Shown here one piece after another: positions 1 to 11,235 of a stretch of 64,000 bases of DNA; the stretch's first letter is position 1, and each line of letters begins with the position of its first letter. Made by a program: the position numbers and the translations under genes. This DNA is from Tetradesmus obliquus (taxonomy: Eukaryota > Chlorophyta > Chlorophyceae > Sphaeropleales > Scenedesmaceae). A model generated the notes under the pieces. The model did not search any database and was not told where the DNA came from. It worked only from the letters and a program-made list of their open reading frames with translations. Location: positions 620,001 through 684,000 of the forward strand of contig CP126197.1 of the NCBI GenBank assembly GCA_030272155.1. Direction: 5' to 3'.

Positions 1-528
1 CACCATAGAAGACAGTGTGAATGCTGCAAGGTGTTAAGTTTGTCACTCGCATGTTGAAAGCAGTTGGTGAGGTGGCTGCCATCCTGGCTACGGGCCGTAG
101 CTGCACTCACATGCAGGTTACCACTGGCAACAGCTCTTATCAAGGCACCCTGAGTGAAGGTCCTTGATATGTCTGAGCTTGAAGGTATAAGGTTTTGCAC
201 GTCACAGCTGTTTGCTTTCACCACAAGGCACTTGACTGTCCAGTGATTTCAAACAGAGCCATGCGGTTTAGCAGGTGCCTGTGACAACACACCAGCCCAA
301 AATGAAGCTGCGGTGGCAGGTCTGGCACGCCATCGTAGTCTTTGATTCATCTGTTTCATCTTGGCTCCTCAAACGGGCATTCATAGTCTGCTGCTGCCTT
401 TTTTCTTTTTTTCTTTTTGCGTTACCTGAGCCACTTTCTGTGCATCAAGATGCAGCGCTGATCTAGCGCAACCAAAACGCGTTCATCGTTGGTTTGGGAA
501 AAAGTTCATATTTAGGATTGGGCTTCAG
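1..528. other. 5' flank of the alpha/beta hydrolase gene
   Basis: I see no convincing coding region here. A 63-codon plus-strand frame at 275-466 has no recognisable motif. A pyrimidine run lies near 397-420. The stretch probably holds the promoter and 5' UTR of the hydrolase, whose proposed start is at 529. Confidence 0.4.
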
Positions 529-3262
529 ATGATCACGTCCAGGGTGCTAACGTACCTGGTGGTTGCCGTAGCGGGTTTGGTTGTGCTGCCATGGTGAGTC
601 GATGCTGCAGTGAAGGCGCTGTACGTGCGGTCAGCAGCTGAACGTCTCCTAAGCAGGCGATCGGCTGTCTTTGCTGGTCGATACCTGCATTGCAGGGATA
701 CTGATGTCATCCCAGGGCCTCTGCCAAGGGATACATCTCAGACAGAAGCAGATGCGCCTCAAAACACAGCAACGTATACTCGGGAGGTTATATACTTCCC
801 TTGCTCCGGAGAGAGGTGCCAGGCATGGCTGTACATGCCCAAGCAGGGCCTGGCGCCAGGCAGGAAGCCACCCATTGTCATTGCTGCTCATGGCCTGGGT
901 GGGTGCCGATGCCGCAGCAGCTGCAGCAGCACATGCTATGCTTGACCCTTACAAAGTACGGCTCAATGGCTGATGTCTTATACATCCACAACTGCCTTGA
1001 ATGCATGTGAGTTGTGCATACGGAGCAGAGGCAAGGCATCCCATGCCGCAGCCGTGCTGTGCTGCCACACAGCAGTGCAGCTGCCTGATGTACCCGCATC
1101 ATCGTCTGCACAACACCGCGCCAGACCATATGCAGTGATGTGCAGCAATGCCATGTCAATTGTCACACAACGTGCATAGCTCAATGCGAGGCCCCCTATG
1201 CCCTGCCTCTTCAACACTCCCTGCCATTATGACCGCAGGTGCCCAGAAGGACTTTGGCTTGGCAGCATACGGCGAGCGCTTCGCAGCAGGCGGCCTCGCC
1301 TCACTCATCTTTGACTACCGCACTTTCGGCGGCTCAGATGGCGAGCCGAGGCACTGGGTCAGCCCTAAAAGACATTTGCAGGACTGGCAGAGTGCAGTTG
1401 ACTATGCCGTTTCGCAGCTGGGGGAGCAGGTGGACACCAGTAAAGTGCTGCTGTGGGGTACCAGCTTTGGGGGAGGTCACGCGCTGACCACCGCTGCAGC
1501 GTTGAGGGAGAACATCACAGCAGTGGTGGCGCAGGTGAGCAGCAAGTGCGGCAGATGAGTGAGAGAGTGACAGGGTACGGCTCTGAGCAGTAGCGGAAGC
1601 GGTACTGCGAGAGTCTGACTGCAGTTGTGGCAATGTTCTTGGGGGTAGGGAGCGAGTGGAGTGCAGTGATGTGTCTTAACAATTGCCGGGTGCTGCTGTG
1701 GGGCACCAGCTTTGGGGGCGGCCACGCGCTGACGACTGCTGCAAACTTGAGGGACAACATCACAGCAGTGGTGGCACAGGTGGGCAGCAAGTGCGGCAGA
1801 TGAGTGAGAGAGTGACAGGGTACGGCTGGGAGCAGTAGCGGAAGCGGTACTGCGAGAGTCTGACTGCAGTTGTGGCAATGTTCTTGGGGGTAGAGAGCGA
1901 GTGGACTGCAGTGATATGTTTCAACAATTGCCGGGTGCTGCTGGGGGACCAGCTTTGGGGGAGGCCACGCACTGACGACTGCTGCAGCATTGAGGGAGAA
2001 CATCACAGCAGTGGTGGCACAGGTGGGCAGCAACTGCGGCTGGGAGCAGTTGGCTGGCTGGTTTGGTCAGAGTTCGAGGCAGTTGCTGCAAGCCTTGCGG
2101 TATCAAATGAGCGAAACAGGTGTGTCCGCAACTGCTGCAGCGTTGAGGCAGAACATCACAGCAGTGGTGGCTCAGGTGAGCAGCAAGGCAGGCACATGAG
2201 TCAATGCGTGGCACGGTACGGCAGTGAGCAGTAGCGGAAGCGGTACTGCGGGAGTCTGACTGCAGTTGTGGCAACGTTCTTGGGGGTAGGGAGCGAGTGG
2301 ACTGCAGTGATTCGTCTTAACAAATGCCAGGTGCTGCTTTGGGGCACCAGCTTTGGGGGAGGCCATGCGCTGGCAACCGCTGCAAATTTGAGGGACACAA
2401 CACAACACAACACAACACAACACAACACAACACAACATCACAGTGTGGTGGCGCAGGTGGGCAGCAGCCTGAGAGTAAGAAAGGGAGTCAGTGTTTGACA
2501 GGGTACGGCATTGACCAGTAGCGGAAGTGGCTGCAAGAGTCTGATTGCAGTCGCGGCATCGTTTGTTGGGGACAGGAGCGAGTGGACTGCAGTGATGGAT
2601 GCATCTGCAGTTGCCGGGTGCTGCTGTGGGGGACAAGCTTCGGGGGCGGCCTTGTGCTGACGACTGCTGCAAACTTGAGGGACAACATCACAGCAGTGGT
2701 GGCGCAGGTGAGCAGCAAGGCGGGCAGATGAGTCAGTGAGCAACAGGGTACGGCAGTGAGCAGTAGCGGGAGTGCAACACAAGGAGCGTGGCTGCACTCA
2801 AAGCGCTTGCCTGGGCTAATGGCACTGCCATACGTTGCGCTGCAGATGCCAGCTGCAGATGGCAAGGCCCTCTTTTCACCCAGCTGCCAAGTGCACTCAC
2901 CCCTCGCCTGCACTAACACTACTGTACTTGCTTTCCCATGCATTGACAGGTGCCCTTCACGGACGGCAAGGCGGCGTGTGCCAAGAATGTCAAGGAGCGC
3001 AACTACGCTCGCATCACTCACACCTTCTCACCCCTGCTGACACCGGATTTCTTTCTTGTATGCAGGTGCCTTTCACGGATGGAAACGCGGTGTTTGCCAA
3101 GAATGTCAAAGAGCGCGGCTATGCGCACAGAGCGCGCGCCGTCATCGCCGCGCTGCATGACATGTGTTGCGCTGCAGGTGCCCTTCACAGACGGCCAGGC
3201 CGCCTTCGCCATTCATGTGTAAGATGCTGCTCTGCTTGTTTGCATGTGCTGACAGCGCTGCC

Positions 3263-3297
<35 letters not shown>

Positions 3298-4519
3298 GGG
3301 CTTCAGGTGCCCTTCACGGACGGCAAGGCCGCATTCGCCAAGAACGTGAAAGAGCGTGGCTACGCGCGCATCGCGCGTGCCGTCATCGCCGCGCTGCATG
3401 ACATGCTGCGCAGCGCCATAAACATGCCGGCGGCTTACTACCCGCTGATCGGGGAGCCCGGCATGACCAACTTCATGGGGCTCACGCAGGATGAGCAGGA
3501 GGCATACTACGCAAAGCACCCTGCAAAGAAGCAGGTGGGCGGGGAGTGGTGGCTCCGTGTGTGCTGCGTTGAGTGTGTTATGATTTTAGGTGTGCAGTCA
3601 AAGAGGCAGCAACAGCAACGCCATCGGTCATAGGCAGGCCTGTGGAAAGTGCAGGTACTCATGTAGGTGTTTGTGTACGTTCTTTGCAGGGCTGTAGTGC
3701 TTTTTTGGGGGGCCTGCCTCTGTGGAGCTGCTCAGCAGAGCGAAAACGCCGCTGTACTGTGCTACAACATACCGCTGCTGCTCTGGGCTTTTTTATTGGA
3801 TGCAGGGTGGCTGGCGCAACCTTGGCCGCTGCAGGCTCGTGCTTGAGGCCTCCGCCTACCGCCCCATCACCAAACTGCACCTGCTGAGCAGTGCTGTAAT
3901 GCCGCTGTACTGCTGTTACGCTGGCTGCTGGGCGGCTGGCGCAACCTTGGCCGCTGCAGGCTCGCCCTTGAGGCCTCCGCCTACCGCCCCATCACACTGC
4001 TGCACTGTACCGCTGCACATGTGACGAACATGTTGTACTGTGTTTGTTTTTGGCTGCAGGGCGGCTGGCGCAACTTGGGCGGCTGCAGGCTGGCGCTTGA
4101 GGCCTCAGCCTACCGCCCCATCACACTGCTGCACTGTACCGCTGTGCATACAAAACACGTTGCACTGTGCATATTTCTGGATGCAGGGCGGCTGGCGCAA
4201 CTTGGGCCGCTGCAGGCTGGCGCTTGAGGCATCCGCGTACCGCCCCATCACACTGCTGCCCCAGATCACAGCCCCAGTGCTGTTTGCAGCCGCCACCAAG
4301 GACCAGCTGTGCCCCCTAGATGGTGTGAAGGCAGCTGTGGCAGTTACACCGAATGCACAGCTGGTGACCGTGGACACGAATCACTTCCAGGTGTATAGTG
4401 GGGAGGCACTGGAATACCTGAGCGAGAAGTATGTGGAGTTTTTCAGGCGGGCGGCTGGCCTGCCGGCAGAGGTAGCAGCTAGCAGCAGCGATGAGGAGCA
4501 GCCTCAGGATGTGGAGTGA
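529..4519 (+). CDS. Membrane-anchored or secreted alpha/beta hydrolase (5 exons, 374 residues)
   Basis: Exons read as 529-593, 696-898, 1239-1534, 3307-3534 and 4187-4519; all junctions are GT-AG and in phase. The first exon gives a 22-residue hydrophobic segment (MITSRVLTYLVV...), probably a signal peptide or anchor. The rest is an alpha/beta hydrolase: oxyanion region HGLGG near residue 87, FDYRTFGGSDGEPR at 114-127, nucleophile elbow GTSFGG with Ser165, probable acid Asp303 in TKDQLCP, and probable His330 in TNHF. It resembles the dienelactone hydrolase/X-Pro peptidase-like esterases; substrate unknown. The start was chosen because the only open frame upstream of exon 2 meets a stop at 595-597, whereas splicing 593 to 696 restores a signal-like N-terminus. 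Introns 3 and 4 and the 3' flank are packed with partial copies of the neighbouring exons. A TGTAA at 4750-4754 could serve polyadenylation. Confidence 0.85.
1445..2707 (+). repeat. Tandem copies of the hydrolase exon-3 end (nucleophile-elbow exon), six copies
   Basis: The last 90 bases of exon 3 (1445-1534, reading VLLWGTSFGGGHALTTAA to AVVAQ) recur at 1690-1779, 1935-2022, 2131-2175 (partial), 2331-2456 and 2618-2707. The first three are spaced at exactly 245 bases, so the unit includes intron sequence. Every copy is followed by a GTGAGC or GTGGGC donor. Copies 2, 5 and 6 still spell GTSFGG; copy 3 has lost two bases and its frame; copy 5 is interrupted by a microsatellite; copy 6 has Leu where the first has His. 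They all lie inside the 1535-3306 intron. Confidence 0.92.
2396..2436. repeat. CACAA pentanucleotide microsatellite
   Basis: About eight tandem CACAA units sit inside the fifth copy of the duplicated hydrolase exon end, between the parts reading NLRD and VVAQ. They interrupt the copy, so it is unlikely to be a functional exon. Confidence 0.95.
2950..3405 (+). repeat. Tandem copies of the hydrolase exon-4 start, four copies
   Basis: The acceptor CAG followed by the coding start VPFTDG(K/N/Q)A occurs at 2950, 3066, 3178 and 3307. Only the last copy (3307-3534) continues through the full exon to a GTGGGC donor. The second reads well into VIAALHDM, the first is close to 70 bases, and the third ends at a TAA after about 42 bases. 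A CTG run (about 3265-3296) lies just before the functional acceptor. Here the copies precede the intact exon, the mirror image of the exon-3 array. Confidence 0.92.
3806..4253 (+). repeat. Tandem copies of the hydrolase exon-5 start, four copies
   Basis: The coding start GGWRNLG(R/G)CRL(A/V)LEASAYRPIT occurs at 3806, about 3931, 4060 and 4187, with spacing near 127 bases. Copies 1, 3 and 4 have a TGCAG acceptor directly in front; copy 2 does not. The last one is the start of the full terminal exon. Confidence 0.92.
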
Positions 4520-4944
4520 GGCGCGGGCAGTTGGAAGTATGTTGAGTTTTTCAGGCAGGCGGCTGGCCTGCCGGCACAGGTAGCAGCTAGCAGCAGCGAT
4601 GAGCAGTAGCCACAGCATGCGAAGTGAGGCATGGCCAGCTGGGGTTCAAGGGCAGGCGGCTGGCCTGTTGGCAGCAGTGGCAGAGACGGCGGCCAGCAGC
4701 AGCGATGAGCAGCAGCCACAGGGCGCGGAGTAAAACGGGGCAACCTGGGTGTAATGTAGGTTCTTTGAGCAGGCGGCTGGCGTGCTGGTTTAGGTGACAA
4801 AGGGGGCGGCTGGCAGCAGCTAGGCGTAGCAGCCACAGGATGCAGAAACAACAGTGTTTTTTTTGCGGTCCAGGCAGCTGGCCTGCCGGTAGATATGAGA
4901 GAGGCTGCGGCTGGCAGCAGCGATGAGCAGCACTGCTCTGGCTG
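4427..4944 (+). repeat. Tandem copies of the hydrolase C-terminal coding end and stop region
   Basis: The segment coding KYVEFFRRAAGLPAEVAASSSDE at 4427-4519 is followed by decayed copies starting near 4535, 4651, 4766 and 4872, about 108-116 bases apart. The second still reads KYVEFFRQAAGLPAQVAASSSDEQ and then a stop; later ones keep mainly the AAGL...AASSSDE core. They lie downstream of the real stop, in the 3' UTR or beyond. Confidence 0.85.
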
Positions 4945-6166
4945 AGGGCGCTTTTGTTGGTGGGCATGCCCTCAGTTCAGTGAGTTACTGCCAGTACAGT
5001 AGTTGGCCATCATGGTTCGGGTTGTTGCTCTACGCCCAATCACACATTTGCTCCGAGCCCTGGTATTGGCTCTATAGCATGCATTCCTGTCCCTTGTAAG
5101 AAACACATTTCCTGGTACTGTATACAGACTATTTTCGGGGTCGCCAGCAAACTACTCTCTATGTGGAGCAGCAATGCACCAGAGGCTATTTGGATACAAT
5201 GCATAGGCTTCAGTGCGTAAGAATGACAGACAGAGCTCAGCACAGCCTACTGTACCTGGCAAACAATGATTATGAGTCAAAGGTGACACATGTTTGGCAA
5301 CGATAAATGTAGCTGCATGGCCACAGAAGACGCACTTCACCAACACAGCTGCATGGCCACACAGAACGCACTTCACCAACAAACCTCCAGACTTCCGACA
5401 CCAACACAAAATGAAGGGTGGGCTGCACGACGGCCAGCGGCATCGACGTCCAGAACCAGCGTCCTGCATCCTTGCTGCTGGATCCAGCACTGTGACGTGG
5501 TGCCTACTGCTGTGTCGACTCCAAAGATCAAAGCATCATCCAAAATGGCTGCCTCCCGCAGGCCAACATAAACAAACAGGCACCTTGCAGCCACCGTGGC
5601 TATGTGACACTGCAACGCCCTCAGCTGCTTCCCCAAGCACCGGCGGCCTGTCATGCCTGCAGCATGAGCAACGCGCCCTCCACTTCTGCTGCGAGTGCTG
5701 GATTGCTGCTGCTTGACTCCTCTGCCGCTGCCGCACGGCTCCCCAGCTGCACCAGTGCAGCGCTACTGTCACTCAAACCTGCTTGGGCTGTTGCTGGATG
5801 GCCGCTGTTGCTGCTTTGCTGCTGTCAACTCCTGCTGGGTGCACGGCTCTCGAGCTGCACCAGTGCAGCGCTACTGTCACTCAAACCGGCTTGGGCGTGA
5901 CGTTGCCCTGGTGGGGCGCGAGGGTAGATGCTGTGTGTGTGCAAAGCAGGAACAGCATCAACGGTAGCAGCAGGCATATGGCAGCAGCAGAATTGATGTC
6001 AAAACCAACTTGAAGCTTGAAGCTACCATACACCTCTGCAGGTTGCAGGGTTGCCAAAGGCTGCAGCTGGCTCAGCATATACTATCAATACGAGCTTTTG
6101 CCGTTCTCTTCGATGGTGCATGGCTGCGCAAGGCATATGAATAGCGTGCATAAGCACCAGCCACTA
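4945..6166. other. Region between the hydrolase and the coiled-coil gene
   Basis: No conserved protein is recognisable. It contains the duplicated block at 5720-5897 and, on the minus strand, open stretches (for example 5373-5654) that could be 3' UTR or terminal exons of the coiled-coil gene. A plus-strand pair of near-identical phrases (GCATGGCCACA...CGCACTTCACCAACA) lies at 5316-5380. Confidence 0.4.
5720..5897 (-). repeat. Two-copy duplication downstream of the coiled-coil gene
   Basis: About 50 bases recur at 5736-5793 and 5842-5897. Read on the minus strand both give the frame [15 protein letters not shown], and both contain a GGTGCAG acceptor-like site in phase with the donor at 6215-6220. 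After that site one copy reads LESRAPSRS and stop; the other reads LGSRAAAAEESSSSNPAL... to a stop near 5657. They may be alternative or duplicated terminal exons of the coiled-coil gene; this is inference. Confidence 0.5.
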
Positions 6167-8484
6167 CTAAACACGTCCTGAACCACCTAGCACTGAAGCC
6201 AACCGAACACTCCAGCTCACCTCACTCATCTGCTGCAGGTGCTTGGCGGCTGCAGCCTTGCTGTGCGTTGCTCGAGCAGCACCAGCCTTCTCAGGATGCT
6301 GCTGCTGCTCCTGCTGCTGCGCAGTGCCAGGCTCCTGCTTAACCTTCACTGCGCCGTGCTCAGCGCCAGCAGCAGCAGCAGCAGCAGTGCCCGCTGCGGC
6401 AGGTCCTGCTGCTGCCGCTGCTGCTGCCACACCCACCGCAGCTCCTGCTGCAGCTGCCCTGCGCGCCATGCGCCTTGCAATGGGCGGCGTAGGGGCTACA
6501 GCCCCGGCCGTCTCCGCAGCCTCCTCACTTGCAGCTGATGCCGGCGCCTCTGCTGGTGCTGCTGCTGCCAGCCGCCGCTGCTGCAGCCTGCCAGCTACAC
6601 CCCTGCCCCCTGGCCCTGCTGCTGCAGCAGCTGCTTCAGCAGCACCCCTGCCCCCGCCTGCCCCTCTGCTGTGCCCAGCAGCAGCACCAGTGCCACCCCC
6701 ACTACCATGCCTCGTATGCGGCTCAGCAGCAGCAGCAGCAGCAGCACCCTGCTGCTCACCCAACCCCTCATCATCACTACCTTCACCAGCAGGCTCATCA
6801 CCGCCACCCTCACCCCCACCATCAGTATGCCTGCGCCCAGCTGCCCCCACACGTGCAGCAGCAGCCTCAGCAGCAGCAGCGCGCGCCTCAGCCTGCTGCA
6901 CAGATATGGCAGCCGCCACCACCTGCAGGTCCGCCTGCTGCAGCCGCGCCGTCAGCAGCTCGCAGCGCTGCCGCGCAGCCTCCAGCTGCTGCTGCTGCTG
7001 CGGCGGCGGCGGCGGCGGCGGCGGCTGCCGCAGAGCCTGCACCTCTGCCTGGCTGGCCTGCAGCTGCTGCAGCAGCTGCTGCGCTGCTGCTGCATCCTGC
7101 TGCAGCTGCCCCTCCAGCGCCTCAACCTGCTGCCGCAGCTCCTGCACCTCTTCCTCAGTATCAGCCGCACCCCCTGCACCCCCAGCAGCAGCAGCAGCAC
7201 TTGCCTTTGCTGCCGCTTTCTCTGCCTCCTTCACTCGCCGCAGCAGCTTCACCACCTGCTCTTCTGCTTTAGCTGCCCTGTGCTCCGTATCTTCCAGAGC
7301 CTCTTTCGCCTCTGTGAGCTCCTCCTGCAGCTCCTCAAGCCGCAGCGCAGCAGCAATACTCGCCATATCACCACCCGCTGCTGCTGCTGCTGCTGCTGCA
7401 TCCGCATCCTCGCCAGCTGGTGGCGCTTGTTTGGTGGCTTTCTTGGCTCGCTTGGCTTTGGCTGCAGCGGCCTGCTGCTGCTGCAGCTGCGCCCGCAGCT
7501 GCGCAACCTCCTCCTGCAAGTCAGCCACCTGCTCTTCTTTTGCAAGCCGCTCACGCTGCTGCTGCTGCAGGTCCCCTTGCAGCTCCTTCTTCTGCTGCTG
7601 CAGCTGCCGCACTTGCTTCTGCAGCTGCTTCAGCTGTTGCTGCTGCTGCTGCTGGCTGGGGCCCTGCTCGGGCTCATCCTCCTCTTCTTCCTCACTGCTG
7701 CTCCCATCCTCATCCTCCGACGCATGCTCACCCCGCCGCGCGCGCTTACGCTGCTGCTGCTGCTGCTGCGCAAGCTCCCATTGCTGCTCGCGCGCCTGCA
7801 GCTGCTGCAGCTGCACCTCCTGCTGGTCAAGCTGCTGCCGCTGCTGCGCCAGCTGCAGCCGCGCCTGCCGCAGCCGCTCGCTCAGTCCCGAAATCTCCTC
7901 ATCCCGCTGCTGCAGCTTCTGCTGCTGCTGCTGCAGCTGCTTCTCCAACTTGGCCTCCCGCCCCTCAATCTTCTGCAGCCGCGCATACTGCTGGCTGCTC
8001 TGCTCCCGGTACTGCTGCACTTCCTGCTGCGCAGCGCGAGCAGCGCGCTCCGCGCCGGCTGCCCTGGCGTATGCGGCTGTCAGGCGCTGAGTCAGCATTG
8101 CATTCTCTGCCCGCAGGCTGTCCTGTGCCCGCAGCTGCGCATCCAGCGCTGCATCTGCCTGGCGGCTCTGCAGCACGAGGTCCCTGCTGATGACTGCAGC
8201 CTCAGACAGCCCGGCAGCGCCAGGCAGCAGCAGCGCAGCGCTGCCGCCAGCAGCAGCAGCAGCAGCTCCGTGGTCCACTCGGCTGGGTGGCGCCGGCAGC
8301 GCAAGCAGCTGCTGGGCATTGCTGGGTGCTACTGCAGCAGCTGGCAACGCCGCCCTGCCAGCACGTGCTGGGCTGCCAGCAGCAGCAGCAGCAGCTGCAG
8401 GTGGAGGCCTGCCTGCGCCTGCGGCTGCCCCTTGGCTGAGTGCTGCAGGCGCCTCCTCCTCCTCTGCCTCCTCACTGTCTGCCT

Positions 8485-8515
<31 letters not shown>

Positions 8516-8824
8516 CTGCGGCCCCTTGCCCTTGAGCAGCGCAGACAGGCCGGTCTTGGCCATGCTCTGCAGCTGAGGCCTGCCCAGCTTGGATGGGCTG
8601 GCAGCAGCAGCAGCAGCTGGTGCTGCAGGTGCTGCAGCTTGAGCTGGCTTGCTTGGGGAGGCAGCCACGGCAGCAGCGCTGCTGGTGCCAGCAGCAGTGG
8701 CTGGCTGTGCCGGCTGCTGCTGCTGTCGCTGCCTCTGCTGCTGCTGCTTCACCAAGCCCTGCACCATCTGCCTGCGGATGGCACTGCCGAGCGCAGGTGG
8801 ACGCTTGGCTGCTGGCACTTTCGC

Positions 8825-8858
<34 letters not shown>

Positions 8859-9691
8859 GCTGCCATACTTGGCAAGGCAGTGGCTGGCTGTGCTGGCGGT
8901 GTCCTTGCTCCAGGCTGCAGCTGCCTGGGTGCAGCAGCAGCAGCAAACTGTGGGAGCTGTGCTGGCTGAGGCATGGCGGCAGCAGGCTGCTGCTGCTGCT
9001 GCAGTGCTGGCCGCTGTGTGACAGGCTCAGTGGCTGGGTGGCACCAGCGCACGCCACGCTGCTTTGGCTTGGCAGCAGCAACAGGCTGCATCCTTGCCTG
9101 CGGAACGCCTGGCGCATGCGCCGCTGCTGCTGGCATGTGCATTGCAGCGCCCCTGCCTGCAGCTGCTGCTCCCCTGCCTGCTGCCATTGCTGCCAGTACA
9201 GCTTGCGGCATCACCAGCATGGGCCGTTGCACCAGCACAATTTGGGGCCTGGGGCTGGATGCTGCTCCTGGGGCTGGCTGTGCTGCTGCTGGCAGTGGAG
9301 CAGCTGCTGCTGGTGCTGTTTGTTCAGGCCCAGGCACTGCTGCTGGCACTGCTGCAGCTGCTGCTGGTGCTGCTGCTTCAGATGCCGGTGGTTCAGGCGC
9401 AGCCACATGCGCAGGTGCTGCTGCTGGGACACGCTGCTGTTCCTGCTCCTGTCCCCCGGCAGGAGCCTCTGCTGCAGCAGCTGCTGCTGCTGTAGGAGAC
9501 TGTGCCTCCTGCCTGGGCTTCTTGTGCGATGCATCTGCTGCCTCTGCATCACGTTCGGGGCTGGATGCTGCAACACGTTTGCCCTGGGCAGTCGGAGAGT
9601 GCTCAGCCCCGCTCAACTCCTGCGCCTGTTGCTGCTGCTGTTGTTGCCCAGAGCTGCCTGATGCATTGCCTGGGTGCCAGTCCGGCTCCAT
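6167..9691 (-). CDS. Gln/Ala-rich coiled-coil protein, probably nuclear
   Basis: A single open frame of about 1,170 residues starting at the first ATG (MEPDWHPGNASG). The upstream in-frame codon at 9712 is TTG. Residues 1-60 hold poly-Gln and a basic HKKPRQ patch; about 70-500 are Ala/Pro/Gln-rich low complexity; about 520-1000 form a long Leu/Gln heptad-like coiled coil with an acidic patch (SEDEDGSSSEEEEEDE) and basic KRARR and KRAKKATK clusters; the end is again Ala-rich with KVKQEPG. I know no family with this layout; scaffold-like nuclear or cytoskeletal roles are guesses. At 6215-6220 the frame crosses a GTGAGC donor in phase 0 (MSE before it), so the last 18 codons may be intron and the true C-terminus may lie in the duplicated block near 5.7-5.9 kb. 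The long antisense frames come from the triplet repeats. Confidence 0.65.
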
Positions 9692-9712
9692 GGCGTAGCG
9701 GCAGCGCGTCAA

Positions 9713-11235
9713 TAATGCTTATGTTGTTCTGTTTGTTGTGCGTTCAGCAGGCAATGCGTGCTATGTTGTGCGTTGGTGGACACGGTTGTTTCGTACACAG
9801 GTACTAGGCACGGCAAGTATGTGGAGCAAAAACTTGACAGTATGACATCTTACAAATGCAATCAGTTGGGCTGAATGGTGCGAGACGACGGTGTTCTGCT
9901 CAACGGCTAGCCAGCGTTGCATCAACACAGCAAATCCGTGCACGACTTGAGCTAACTCTTACGTCAAAAAAACTTGTTTGGGTGTTCTCGCGCAGCAGCA
10001 GAAGCCATTCGAGTGCATCGGGCTGGACTCTCAGATGGTCAAATCTGCTGAGCCAAGAACCCCACTGGGCCGAAGGCCTGGTGCTTCAAGACTTCTCAGT
10101 GCTGGCCCTGTCAGATAGTCTGAAGGGTCCCCTTGACCATCGGCAGCCTGCATTGGTGTATCAGCTCACAGCACTAGGAGCAGCATTGCTGTGGCGGGGA
10201 CTGTCAAAATCCGGCGGCGTGGCATGGCATTATGGCACTTGGGGCGTGTAAGCTGGGTGCAGGGATTTGGTACAGGACTCTGTGTAATGATTCAAGCCGC
10301 TGAACTTGTCGTGTGATGCAAGCCATCAACTGCTGGCAGTAAAGGCACTAACACTAACACTGCAGCAGGGCCAACCAATGGTTGGACCTGCTGCAGCAAT
10401 GGTGCCTCACTGCCATGAAACACATGTGACCTGAGCACTGCATTGCACTTGCAAGGCAATGTACTGTATGCACAATGTTCAGGACTGCCACAAGCTGAGG
10501 CACTCCAATGTAACGCGCTGGGAGTGCGACGCACTGCGTCTCCCAGCAAGGTTGAAGTTTTTGAGCAACATGTTTGATTAACTTGTTTTGTTAAGCTGCA
10601 CACAACGCCATTAGCAAACTCTTGCCACCTCCCCAGCACGCAGCACAGCGCTGTGCTGGCTTGGCGCCAAGCGACACTGTTTTGCGCTGCTAGACTGTTT
10701 AATGGTATACAAGCACCGCATACAACCCAACTAGTTGATAAACACGCGTTACTCGCGCTTGGTCTCTCGGGCGAGACCAGCCGGGCCAGCTTGGCTGAGC
10801 TAGCCTCTCGACACTATACTTGTGCTGAGCTGGACGTTTGAGGGATGTATACAGCAACAGGGAATGGTAATGGAAGTATAGAAGCCTACCGAGTTGCTGT
10901 ATGGGCGCCGCACAGGAACAGCAGTAGCCCTGGCGCGCAAGCGCTGCAGCAGCTGTCCCAGCCAGTGCAGCCATTACTCTGCTCACTTGCACAAAGAGCA
11001 GCACAGAGGTGAGCACATCCACATGCACATGGTGCAACAAATCCTATGAACAGACACTATGGCAGCAGCTGCACAGCTGTCTACACCCCAGCCATGGCCA
11101 CGTGTAAGTTGCCCTGCAGGCACAGGCTAGTGTACTAGCTACGTACCTCTGTACACAATGCACAAGTGTGTGATGCAGTTGTTCCTGCTGTTGCGCCCCT
11201 GAAATAACACACCGTCCAACAATACGAGCGCGAGT
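9713..11235. other. Intergenic stretch without a supported gene
   Basis: Several 60-130 codon frames occur on both strands (for example plus 9856-10251), but none shows a motif, domain or convincing splice pattern. It probably contains the promoter of the coiled-coil gene at its left end. Confidence 0.45.

Noticed and set aside
6243-9661. Plus-strand open frames of 615 and 996 codons opposite the coiled-coil gene
   Set aside because: They are Cys/Ser- or Leu-rich products of reading CAG/CTG repeats in the wrong frame; no domain, and the minus-strand frame has far more protein-like order.
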